A DNA stretch of 26,839 bases from a virus. A program made the position numbers and the translations under genes. Within the stretch, counting starts at the first letter, position 1; each line of letters begins with the position of its first letter. Under the pieces are notes generated by a model. It saw only the letters and a list, made by a program, of their open reading frames with translations, searched no databases and had not been told where the DNA came from. The stretch is taken from the IMG/VR virus record IMGVR_UViG_3300008216_000062, positions 1 to 26,839 of that record; one strand, 5' to 3'. This document shows positions 1 through 9,495 of this stretch, piece by piece.

Positions 1-3000
1 ATTCATCTGTTATATCATCAGTATCAGGTAACATTGATGTAAGTGGACCAATATATTGAGGAAAGACTTTTAATAATGGCCCATCAGGATCATTAATTAA
101 TTTAATGATTTCATATCTAGTTAATTTTGATCTTTTAGTAAATTCGTTTTCTTTTCCTTCTTTCTTAAGTTTTTCTAAATTAACGTCATTAATCCTAGTT
201 AATTCATCAAAATAGACTTGTTGATAACGAACCATAAATGCAGCATGTAGAATTTCTCCTATCTGTACAATAGCATTCCTGGTTTCCTTGGTTGCGCCAA
301 GCATTTCCTCTAAACCATATTGAAATCTAGGCGCTAGGTGTAGGCTGATTCGATGTAGTAAATAGGTTTCATTAAAATATTTATTTAATGACGTGCCTTG
401 TTGTATAGCTTCTGCAAATTGAGTTCGATTAAGGATATTTCGATTCTTATGATCTTTACCTGGTTCAAATGCTCCAAGAGTAAAGAGACTATCTAGGAAA
501 GGTGTTATACGCTTGTCCCATAAGTCTTGTTGGTTCTCAACAGAACCAAAAGGCTCATTCTGAAATAAGCGCCGAATTTCTTCTCTTCTAGCTTCATGAA
601 TTTTCTTTTCTTCTCCAGTAAGAGTATCAGAAGGATCAGCCAATTCATTATAAAGTCGTTGTAACTTTCCTGCTTCCTTGTAGATATCTTTGATTATTTC
701 TTTTGTAACATCTTGGGAAATTCGATCAATACCTCCACCATACATATAAATCATAAATGGATATTTAGCGATATCACGTAATTTCTCTTGATTTCCTCCT
801 GTAAAATCTGGAAATACGGTATTCAGAGCTGTATCTAAAGAAGAGTACAGCTCTTCAAAATGCGTTTCATTTATTCGACGATGTGGTAAGAAACCTTTTC
901 CGAACCTATCTTTTATTGCTGAAAAATTAAACCTAAATTTCGCCTTGGATTGGGGTAATTTAAACCAATTAGTTTGATGGTAGAGAAATGCTTCCTTAAC
1001 CGTAGAATTAGCTAAAATATGATCTCCTAATGTTTGATACACGTCTTTTTGTAATGGATCATATTTATACTCTGTACCGTATGTATTACCAACTTGATGT
1101 AAAACATTATCCAAATTGTTAAATTGAGGGAATTGCATAACATTAATAGCAAACCCATTCGAAATACCATCAGCTTGGAACACAATATCTGATGTAAATG
1201 AGGCACCTTTTTTTAATTCAGTATCATTAAAAGAATCTGATTTAGCTGGCATATATTGAGTTAATGCTGTGATAGCATTAAGTAAAGAAAGGTTACTATC
1301 TTTATATTTAGATTTAATTCTTCGTAACGCGTCTGCTAACGTTGTATAGGTTTCTTGGTCCACACCTTCTTTTTTCGCATTAATAGTTTGTAAGGCTTGT
1401 ACAGCAATTAAAACATCGGTATTAGTAATAATTTGTTGAAACTCAATTTCTGCAAAAGAAAAGCGATTTTTATCAACTTCTAACCCAAAATTCTGGGCAA
1501 CAGCTAATTTAAATTTCCAAAGATTGTTATTAGTAAATTTTTCTGCATCCCAAGCTCGTAATAAAAATCGAGTAACCTTACTATTTTGAGGATTAATTTG
1601 TCCTTGCATCATAATACGATGATGGTTTTGTATTTCGTATTTATAATAAAAATCTTTTAATAAATTATTGTCCCCGTTATTATCAAATGCTTCTAATATA
1701 GTATCGAGATCTTTTATTTTATCTTGATTAGATGCGAGAAGACTTTCTTTTTCAGCTTCATGATGATGATCTTCAAGAATAGGTGCGACTCCTGCTAAGT
1801 GTTGTAGAATTGTAATTCCATATTCATCTGTAAGCTCAGCTTGCTGTAACATTGCAGCAGTACTCATAGTTTCAGAAGCATTCCATTTAATTTTTTGAAG
1901 CTTTGCCAGTACACTTGCAACTTTTCTAGGAATTTTTCCGAACGTACCTTTAATACTATCAGATACTTTAGGAGGTTTGGTGAGAGGTTTGTCTTTATTA
2001 ATTTCTATATCGGTTTTAGTAATAGAAACCAATTCGGCAACAATAGCTCGTTCAGCTTTGAAGAAGAAACGACGTTTTTCTTCTCCTGCACCAGTTGGTA
2101 TCGTATATAGTTTGGAGGTTGTATGTTTAAGTGCGCTATGTGTTTTGGCAAAGGAATAACGTTTGGCAGTTTTAATGTGTTTATAAATAAGAGGATTGTT
2201 TTTTGGATGATAATTATTAAAATTTCGTCCTGGAACAACGGCTTCAGCAAAAGCCCATCGATGTTCAATAACTTCTAATAATGCTGTAGGATCATTTTGT
2301 GGACCTTTTGCTATCTCTAACGCAGCTAATCCTAAAACTGGAATTAAACTCTCAAAATACAAATCTGCGCCAATTTTTTGAGGATGATCCTCAGCTAGTT
2401 TTTTAATAGAAAATTTTAATAATGAAGCAACATCTCGTCCAATCTCATCAGCAGCTTGATGATAATCAAAACCAATTTTATTAACTTCTGCTATTTCATC
2501 TTGTCCAAGTGCATCACCTCGTAAAGCATTTGCACCATATAAAAATTGTACTCTCTGATAATCATTAGTAAATCGACGATCAGTTGGTCTTTGTTGTTGC
2601 CATAACATTGCCCCAATCATAAGTGCAAATACAACTTGATCTGGCAAGTATCCTTCACGTAATAAAAGGGATAAGGGTTCACCTGTTGTTCCAATAATAT
2701 AATTATGAGTTGAGACATTACCAGCAATTCCTACCTTTGGATCGTAATATCTCTTTCTAAAATCTCTATATTTTTCTATTAAAACTCGTGCTCCTGGATC
2801 AGACATTCCTAATGTTGTCAGAGCTTTATATAATTTATCTGGAGCAAACGCACCAACTACAAGCTTTCTACCTTTATATTGTTGCGAGTCAATATCTTCT
2901 TGCGTCCATTCAAAATCTGTATCTTGTAACGTATGCAAACCTGGTGTTTCTAATTCTGGATCTACGGATCCTATATGAATTAAATCCGTAAAAAACGCAC

Positions 3001-6000
3001 CTAATAAATTAAAAGATTTTTCTAAATTTTTAGAAGAATCTTTTAATTTATCTACAACTTCTTTTGTTACTACTGATTCGTAAAGTTTTTTCCCAAAAGC
3101 CTTGGCACCTTCAATAAAATTTGTAAGAGTGCGGGGAAATAGTTCTAATTGAGTTCCTTCAGCCTCCGCTGGCGCGTCGGCTTCAGTTTCCTCTGTAATA
3201 TCATCAATAATTTCATTAATTTCATCAGCAGATAACTCAAGTGTATCACTCTCGTCTTCAGGTGTTTTATCATCAGTATCAAGGGTTCCGTCTCTAGTAG
3301 CCCTAAGACGTTTAATGATTGCTTGAATAGTTTTAATTTCATCTAGATCTTCCTTTGTTTTAACTTTTTTCGCCAACAATGTATTAAGTTGTTGAGCATA
3401 TTCTGCAATTTTTGTGTCAAGAACAGATTTGGTGTAATCAGATATTGTTTCTGATATAGGTTGTTCTGCTGTACTAGGTTTTCCAAGCTCATCAATTTGT
3501 TCTGGTATTGCAGCTTTTCGAGGTGGAGCAAAACTAGCTTTAAGTAACGCTGATACCCGATCTTGAAATATTTTTATATCCTCTTGCTCAAAACGGATAT
3601 GCCTTGATCTTTTTTCAATAGAACTTCCTGTATAGCGTTGCACAGCATCTAACGCACTTTGTCCTAAAGTTACTTCATTTTTAAGTCCTTTAATTAATTT
3701 AATCGAACCATTAATTTGTTCTGGAGTAGCAACAGAAGAATTCGCATCAATTCGATTAAGGTATCGTCCTTCTTCCCGTTGCGTATGGTAATCACTTACT
3801 TTCATCTTTTTAACTTCATATTGCATTTTTCGTAATGGTGAAGCTGGATCAATTCGTGTTCCTTCAACAGCCCATATTTCACCTTCTTTTACAGGATCGG
3901 ATATATTATTTGCAGCAGCTTTTTCAAATGCAATTAATTTATTATTAAGATTATCAGCATGTGTTTCCATCTGTTCTTTAAGAACTTTGAGTTGCTGCTC
4001 TTGCATTAATTTGGGTAATTTTTTTACATTTCTCCACAGAGTAATAATTTCATCTCGAAAAGTATGAAGACCTTTAAATCGAGCAGTCTCTCCTTCCAAA
4101 ATATCTTCATTTACTTCTACAAAATCTTTATCATGAACCTGTTTTTCTAAATTTCCTTTTTTATTATATTTAGCTTTATCTTTATTAGCTTTTTTAACAT
4201 CTTCAAGAAGACGTTTATCTTCTGGAGTAATATTAGGATCAGCAAGAGCTTCATCTATTTGTTCATCAGTAGCTTCCTGTACATCTGCTGCGGCTTTTTC
4301 TGCATCAGGACCGCTAAATAATTTATCACCTACGGAGTTAGTATCTAACAGATCTGGAAACTTAGCTTCTACAATTTTTGATACAACAGCACGTATCTCT
4401 TCTTTCTGTTCATCAGTTAAATCTCTATCAGCCATTTCTTCTATTTGAAGAAGTAGACTCTTACGAATTGCTGCAGTTACCTGATCAGGTTTTAAAGTTT
4501 GTTGTTGCTTACGAAGATTAGCAAGTTCTGTAATACCTTTTTTTCGATTTGCATCAAACTTTTCAGTTTCAGCTTTAAATCGTTGATAGGCAACAGGATC
4601 ACTAAAATCTTGTTCTGTAAAGCGTTCCCCTTCGGCATTCAGCCAAGCTGGATCTTCTTCTTTCAGAGAAATAGTATTTTTTGTAATAACCGTATTATCA
4701 TTTGGGTCTGTTTCTATTGTTTGTTCTAAACCACTATTTTTATCTGGAACATATTGAAGCAATTCAGCCGAATCAGTTTGTGTAACATATATCGGGTCAT
4801 TCGTTTCAATATCCGGGTATTGACCTGTACTTGGATCAATATCTACTATTGTTAATTGACCTGTTTTAATGTGTGCCGGCAAAACATCTACTTCTGGCGA
4901 GGTATGTCTGGTTAATTGATCTAAAGGAACAGTCCTGGTTTTCCCTTCATGTTTTGCTCCACTTGGAAGCACACCATACTGTTCGTTAAGTTTCTTCAGA
5001 TCATGTTCAAGCATCCCAGGAATATGTTGTAATTTTTCTTGTTTTTTTTCTGTACTAAGTTTTGTATCATTTCGTATATTTTCAGCAATAAGTCCCCACA
5101 TTTCTTTGTAAAATAAATGCAGATACTCAAGGCCGAAATTGTCTATAATAGGTTGTTCATCTATATTATTGCCCAGTGATCTTTTTTTATTCCCTACATC
5201 TCTCTTAACTTTTGCAAGAATTTGTGCTTCTTTTTCTGGATCTAATTTTGTTGCAGAGTCTTCTTCAACAGAAACCTCCGCGTATGTTTTTCCATCTTTC
5301 TCATTTGTAAAAATTTTGGTTACAGTTCCGCCTGTATCAGTAAATTCATTTACCTGTTCTACAAACCAATCAACTTGTGTACCTATTTCTATAGGTGCAA
5401 TTTTTGGTGCAATTTGAGGAATAAATCCAGCTGTTTTAATTAATCGTTCTAGGAGCGTATTAAGTTCACCAGAGTGTAATTTTGTGCCATGTGATGAATT
5501 GAGAATTTTAAGAAGTTCATCTGTATTAACTTTTCCTTCTTTTTGATATTTGGCAATTTTTTCTAGTTGTGTCGTAATACTTTGTTTATGTACTTTAAGT
5601 TCTTCTGGAGTAAGCGGCTTTTTTAATGCTGCTTCTACTTGTTTTTTAAGTTTTTGATATTTTTTTAATTGTTTTTGTTTGTTAGGATTTTTAGAGTCTG
5701 GAGTTTGTTCAAGATGATTTAACATAAAATTAATGGTATCTAATCTTTTTTTAAGCTTTCTCCCAACAATACTTTCTTCACGTGTTATGGGAGCTGTATC
5801 TGTCTCAACTGCAATGGCATCTCGTTGAGTCTCTAATTCTTTAATTTCATCTTGTAATAATTGTTTGGCTTCATTAACTGCGTCAGTATGAGTTCGTGCA
5901 TAATTTTTTCGTAGCTCATAATATAATTCTTTAAATCGTTCATTAATTGTCTTAACACCATCTTGTACATCAGTGATGGGTTTTTTCAGTTCAGCAAGTT

Positions 6001-9000
6001 GTACTTCTATACCTTCTCTTGCCTCTTTATTTGTCATTCGATCTAGTTGATTTTGTAAATCTAGTCTTCGAGTTTCAATTGCAGCTTTAGCGGCTTTCTT
6101 CTGACTAGGTTGTAAAGCTTTATGAATTACTTTTTTACCTAATTGAAACGTTAGAAATGATCCTGCAATACCAGGCGTAGCTAATGCACCTTCTGCCGCT
6201 GCTAGAATGGCTTCTCCTTCAGAAATGTGCTGTCCTGTTATTCCATAGATTTCTGCAGCTTGACTCCCGAATTCTTGTGCGCCTTCCCCGGCCATAGCAG
6301 CAATAGGTCTAACAGCCAATGACTTAATTAATGTTTTAGATAAACCATCTTTTACAAGACTGTCATTGAATGTTTTTGCAACCTTATTTGCCCATTTAAC
6401 CCGATCACCTAATCCAGGTAATTTCTTAACTGCTCCCTTTACATAATGAAGACTGGCTTTTTCCAGTATCAGACTAATGGCCGCAGACATTTGAATACGA
6501 TGTCTAACATTGTCAGGAATAATTCCAGAATGACCTGCAGGTAAACTCTGTTTATATTCGGTTAACATTTGTCGAGATTTGCCTATAGCCATAGCACTTA
6601 ATAAACCAATTTGTACCGGAATATTACCTAGAGTTAAAGCGAGTGAAAATCCAATACTATCAAATCCCCCTTCAGCAAAAGCTCCGATGTTTTCAATAAT
6701 AGAAAGTATCGCTTCTGGTGCACCCTTCTCTTCATATAATACTTTATATGCTGCAACTGCACCTCGCATATATTTTCTGTTAACAGGCCATAAATCTCTA
6801 TAGTGTTCACCCATTTCTTGAATAGTAGCTTGGTAACTGGCATTTTCTTCAGCCTGAGCATTTAATCGCATAAGAACAATATGTTTAGGATTTGAGGCTG
6901 CCATCTGACCTGATTTAAAACTCACCATATCGTCATAATTAATAGTATGACCTGGATGTGTGATATTCCAATTTTCAACATGATCACTTAATGCTGGGGA
7001 TCCTGCAAACATGCCTGCAATAAGTTCAACTGGATAAGCTAAACTTTGCATTGTTCTATTACGCATTTCTTTCCACCATTCTGCAGAAAACGTAATATCA
7101 GAAAATGGAGCATCTGTAGTAGCCGCATAAGCATCTGCAGCTGCATAGGCAGCAAAGTGTGCAGCAGCACTTTTATGAGCAAAACCCCCAACATGTATCC
7201 CACCTTCTACTTGTGCTGAGTAAGTTGTTACTCCGTTTTCTTCATGTGTATGTACTATACCATCACCGAAAACGTCAGATTTAACAATTGGAGTAGTAGG
7301 TTTTAATGAAGCCCATTCTTCTCGTGCTGCAATATATCGTTGTACCCATGGGCTTGGCATTGCAGGAAGAACAGGACTTGATCTTTCCGGGATTTGATAA
7401 AGATTTCCTTTATATCTTAGAAAACTAGGCGGAGTAGGATCGTCTGGTTTGATATGTTCATCAGGTCTGAATCGAGTCCCTTCAACTACGGTCTCCGCCA
7501 TCATGGGAATACCTTTATCACCAACATATGGTTGTCTCTGGGGTAATTCCGGTGATTTAATAGGTGGAACAGACTGACCCAGATCATTAATTGGTACTTG
7601 AGTAATTGTATCATCATCTAGTTCATTTTTAATTTCATTAACTAAACGTTCTTCACCGTTCACAATCATCATATCTGGAGGTTCGGTCGTTTTTTGATCT
7701 GTTGGTAGAGGTGGTGGTTTTACTTGAGATTTATCAGTATACCAATTAAGAAATAGTGATAAATTATACATTACATGTTGAATAGCTTGTTTAGAAGTTA
7801 CATCAGTAATACGCTTATATCGCATATATTCTTGTACCGTTGTTTTTAATTTCTTCATCCCATCATCTTTATCAAATCCGAGTACGGCAAGATCATCTAC
7901 TTGTCCAATTTCTGCACGAAATTGTTGCCAGGTTTCCTCAACATTCAATACTGGTGATTTTATGGGTTTGCCACTTTCTATAACTTCTTTTGCAATACTC
8001 CCAGGAGGACCTGCAAAACGTGGTAATGGATCATCACGTAAGGTAGGTTGAGGTGGACGAACTAATGATTGCTGAGAATCCCGAACTTCTTCGTGTCTAA
8101 GTGTTGGGATAGGCGGTAATTCTGGTGTTATGGAAGTCGGTGATCGTTGCGCATATGCATAATGCTGAGCTGCAGTGACAGCTCTATCTATTAATTCATT
8201 AGAATAGGTATGATTAGGTGCTTCAAAGGTTAGTAATGCTAATCCAATTTGTTTAATTTTATCGTAATCTGCAAGTGCAATCGTATCACCGGGTTTCACT
8301 CCAGCATATCGACTAGCTCGAGCAATCATTTTATTTGTAGGATTATTATCTGTTAAAGGAGAAATTTCTGAGATGGCTTCTGCTACTGTCATGCCTCGCT
8401 TAAATTTTGTAATAAGATTCAGATATCCTGCACGTAATCCATGGAATGGTGTGTCTGTACTAAAGAATACAGTACTATCTGATTCAGGAAGTTGTCCTAC
8501 ATATGCAAGACCTGGAGTTGTTTTAATATTAAACGGATTATTCCGTTTAATACTTTTTGCAACAGACGGAGTAACAGCTTCGTGTTCTATAGCTTTTGAA
8601 AGATTCTGTTTTCCTGTTGGTATTGCTTTTCGTAATAATGTATTAGCAGCATGCTCATTTGTAATTCTTTGATCAATTTCTGCTAATTTTTTAGTACGAA
8701 TTGTTTCATAATTTGCTGCAATCTTTTTTGCTTGCGCATCAGTTTTACCAACATAGGCTTCCATTGGAAGCGTACTTTCTGCAATATTCGTTCTTTCTTG
8801 TACTAAATGTTCAAGTCTTTCATCACTAGTAGAGAGATTATGTTCCCAATTCTGAATAATTTGTTGTGGATCAATTTCTGTAGGAGTTCCAAACTGGGTA
8901 TCTAACTGGTCAGACAATTGATCGACCGCTGCTGGGGTAGGAATATCTGAAACATTCTGAAGATGTTTTTGTCCTAACAGACCTTGTCTTGCACTAACTC

Positions 9001-9451
9001 GTGCTCTTTTCGTTGCTATTTTATTTATTGTACCTACTTGTTCAAACAAGACATTTTTATCATCGACATCTTCTTCAGTATAATTAACAACAATCTCGTT
9101 AATTTTATCTTTCTCATCTTGTGTTAACGTTAGATCTTTGTCATCGGTTTGATCAACAGTTGGTACAGATTGAGAGCTTTGAAGAAGTTCTTCTATTTCA
9201 GATGTTTCTGGAAGGACATTTGGAGTATGTACAGATGTACCATTTTGCCCATTTTTATGAGCCATAAATGTTTCTTTAGCAAGCCGTATAGCTTGCCCTG
9301 TTTCACCATTTAATTTTTCAGCTTTTTGAGCTTGAATAGATTGTTTTCCAAGCTCTTTTTTTGCTTGAAGTAGAGAAGCAGTGGTATCAGGAGGATCTAA
9401 AGGAGTATCATATAAACCTAGAGCAGTTTTAATATCTTCATGTTTGGGCAT
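1..9451 (-). CDS. N4-like giant virion RNA polymerase, C-terminus beyond left edge
   Basis: I translated this frame codon by codon: it is open from the ATG at 9449-9451 to the left edge, at least 3150 residues. A stop lies in frame at 9461-9463, so this is the only ATG possible. The C-terminal part carries single-subunit (T7/N4) RNA polymerase motifs: a T/DxxGR-like segment at R2612 (reads NHHR, then NPQNSKVTR from 2620, matching T7 FNPQGNDMTK), motif A FQADGISNG with D2761, and motif B RDIAKYPFMIYMYG at 2892-2905 (T7 R627-G640 pattern R-x3-K-x3-M-x3-YG). Motif C would lie just off the window. N-terminal features: an NPFNI domain (about 303-420), Pro-rich linkers (about 440-680), hydrophobic stretches (about 910-950, 1075-1095), long Lys/Glu-rich helices, and an acidic linker (about 2055-2100). 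By N4 analogy it is packaged and transcribes early genes after injection. The ribosome site is weak, unlike its neighbours. Confidence 0.9.
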   Translation of the reverse strand, partial: MPKHEDIKTALGLYDTPLDPPDTTASLLQAKKELGKQSIQAQKAEKLNGETGQAIRLAKETFMAHKNGQNGTSVHTPNVLPETSEIEELLQSSQSVPTVDQTDDKDLTLTQDEKDKINEIVVNYTEEDVDDKNVLFEQVGTINKIATKRARVSARQGLLGQKHLQNVSDIPTPAAVDQLSDQLDTQFGTPTEIDPQQIIQNWEHNLSTSDERLEHLVQERTNIAESTLPMEAYVGKTDAQAKKIAANYETIRTKKLAEIDQRITNEHAANTLLRKAIPTGKQNLSKAIEHEAVTPSVAKSIKRNNPFNIKTTPGLAYVGQLPESDSTVFFSTDTPFHGLRAGYLNLITKFKRGMTVAEAISEISPLTDNNPTNKMIARASRYAGVKPGDTIALADYDKIKQIGLALLTFEAPNHTYSNELIDRAVTAAQHYAYAQRSPTSITPELPPIPTLRHEEVRDSQQSLVRPPQPTLRDDPLPRFAGPPGSIAKEVIESGKPIKSPVLNVEETWQQFRAEIGQVDDLAVLGFDKDDGMKKLKTTVQEYMRYKRITDVTSKQAIQHVMYNLSLFLNWYTDKSQVKPPPLPTDQKTTEPPDMMIVNGEERLVNEIKNELDDDTITQVPINDLGQSVPPIKSPELPQRQPYVGDKGIPMMAETVVEGTRFRPDEHIKPDDPTPPSFLRYKGNLYQIPERSSPVLPAMPSPWVQRYIAAREEWASLKPTTPIVKSDVFGDGIVHTHEENGVTTYSAQVEGGIHVGGFAHKSAAAHFAAYAAADAYAATTDAPFSDITFSAEWWKEMRNRTMQSLAYPVELIAGMFAGSPALSDHVENWNITHPGHTINYDDMVSFKSGQMAASNPKHIVLMRLNAQAEENASYQATIQEMGEHYRDLWPVNRKYMRGAVAAYKVLYEEKGAPEAILSIIENIGAFAEGGFDSIGFSLALTLGNIPVQIGLLSAMAIGKSRQMLTEYKQSLPAGHSGIIPDNVRHRIQMSAAISLILEKASLHYVKGAVKKLPGLGDRVKWANKVAKTFNDSLVKDGLSKTLIKSLAVRPIAAMAGEGAQEFGSQAAEIYGITGQHISEGEAILAAAEGALATPGIAGSFLTFQLGKKVIHKALQPSQKKAAKAAIETRRLDLQNQLDRMTNKEAREGIEVQLAELKKPITDVQDGVKTINERFKELYYELRKNYARTHTDAVNEAKQLLQDEIKELETQRDAIAVETDTAPITREESIVGRKLKKRLDTINFMLNHLEQTPDSKNPNKQKQLKKYQKLKKQVEAALKKPLTPEELKVHKQSITTQLEKIAKYQKEGKVNTDELLKILNSSHGTKLHSGELNTLLERLIKTAGFIPQIAPKIAPIEIGTQVDWFVEQVNEFTDTGGTVTKIFTNEKDGKTYAEVSVEEDSATKLDPEKEAQILAKVKRDVGNKKRSLGNNIDEQPIIDNFGLEYLHLFYKEMWGLIAENIRNDTKLSTEKKQEKLQHIPGMLEHDLKKLNEQYGVLPSGAKHEGKTRTVPLDQLTRHTSPEVDVLPAHIKTGQLTIVDIDPSTGQYPDIETNDPIYVTQTDSAELLQYVPDKNSGLEQTIETDPNDNTVITKNTISLKEEDPAWLNAEGERFTEQDFSDPVAYQRFKAETEKFDANRKKGITELANLRKQQQTLKPDQVTAAIRKSLLLQIEEMADRDLTDEQKEEIRAVVSKIVEAKFPDLLDTNSVGDKLFSGPDAEKAAADVQEATDEQIDEALADPNITPEDKRLLEDVKKANKDKAKYNKKGNLEKQVHDKDFVEVNEDILEGETARFKGLHTFRDEIITLWRNVKKLPKLMQEQQLKVLKEQMETHADNLNNKLIAFEKAAANNISDPVKEGEIWAVEGTRIDPASPLRKMQYEVKKMKVSDYHTQREEGRYLNRIDANSSVATPEQINGSIKLIKGLKNEVTLGQSALDAVQRYTGSSIEKRSRHIRFEQEDIKIFQDRVSALLKASFAPPRKAAIPEQIDELGKPSTAEQPISETISDYTKSVLDTKIAEYAQQLNTLLAKKVKTKEDLDEIKTIQAIIKRLRATRDGTLDTDDKTPEDESDTLELSADEINEIIDDITEETEADAPAEAEGTQLELFPRTLTNFIEGAKAFGKKLYESVVTKEVVDKLKDSSKNLEKSFNLLGAFFTDLIHIGSVDPELETPGLHTLQDTDFEWTQEDIDSQQYKGRKLVVGAFAPDKLYKALTTLGMSDPGARVLIEKYRDFRKRYYDPKVGIAGNVSTHNYIIGTTGEPLSLLLREGYLPDQVVFALMIGAMLWQQQRPTDRRFTNDYQRVQFLYGANALRGDALGQDEIAEVNKIGFDYHQAADEIGRDVASLLKFSIKKLAEDHPQKIGADLYFESLIPVLGLAALEIAKGPQNDPTALLEVIEHRWAFAEAVVPGRNFNNYHPKNNPLIYKHIKTAKRYSFAKTHSALKHTTSKLYTIPTGAGEEKRRFFFKAERAIVAELVSITKTDIEINKDKPLTKPPKVSDSIKGTFGKIPRKVASVLAKLQKIKWNASETMSTAAMLQQAELTDEYGITILQHLAGVAPILEDHHHEAEKESLLASNQDKIKDLDTILEAFDNNGDNNLLKDFYYKYEIQNHHRIMMQGQINPQNSKVTRFLLRAWDAEKFTNNNLWKFKLAVAQNFGLEVDKNRFSFAEIEFQQIITNTDVLIAVQALQTINAKKEGVDQETYTTLADALRRIKSKYKDSNLSLLNAITALTQYMPAKSDSFNDTELKKGASFTSDIVFQADGISNGFAINVMQFPQFNNLDNVLHQVGNTYGTEYKYDPLQKDVYQTLGDHILANSTVKEAFLYHQTNWFKLPQSKAKFRFNFSAIKDRFGKGFLPHRRINETHFEELYSSLDTALNTVFPDFTGGNQEKLRDIAKYPFMIYMYGGGIDRISQDVTKEIIKDIYKEAGKLQRLYNELADPSDTLTGEEKKIHEARREEIRRLFQNEPFGSVENQQDLWDKRITPFLDSLFTLGAFEPGKDHKNRNILNRTQFAEAIQQGTSLNKYFNETYLLHRISLHLAPRFQYGLEEMLGATKETRNAIVQIGEILHAAFMVRYQQVYFDELTRINDVNLEKLKKEGKENEFTKRSKLTRYEIIKLINDPDGPLLKVFPQYIGPLTSMLPDTDDITDE

Positions 9452-9495
9452 AACATTATATTACTTCATTTATCCAGATTTGGATTTACTTCGGG

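Noticed and set aside
1895-2268. Short ORFs on both strands inside the giant gene
   Set aside because: The giant frame is open through this region without any stop; the short ORFs have no ribosome site and no sensible composition. The same holds for the other short frames within 2788-8672.
1-9451. Giant gene as a DarB-like antirestriction or polyvalent ejected protein
   Set aside because: Several giant phage proteins are of this kind, but motif A, motif B and the NPQ segment of a single-subunit RNA polymerase are present in order and the gene is at the end of the structural block as in N4.
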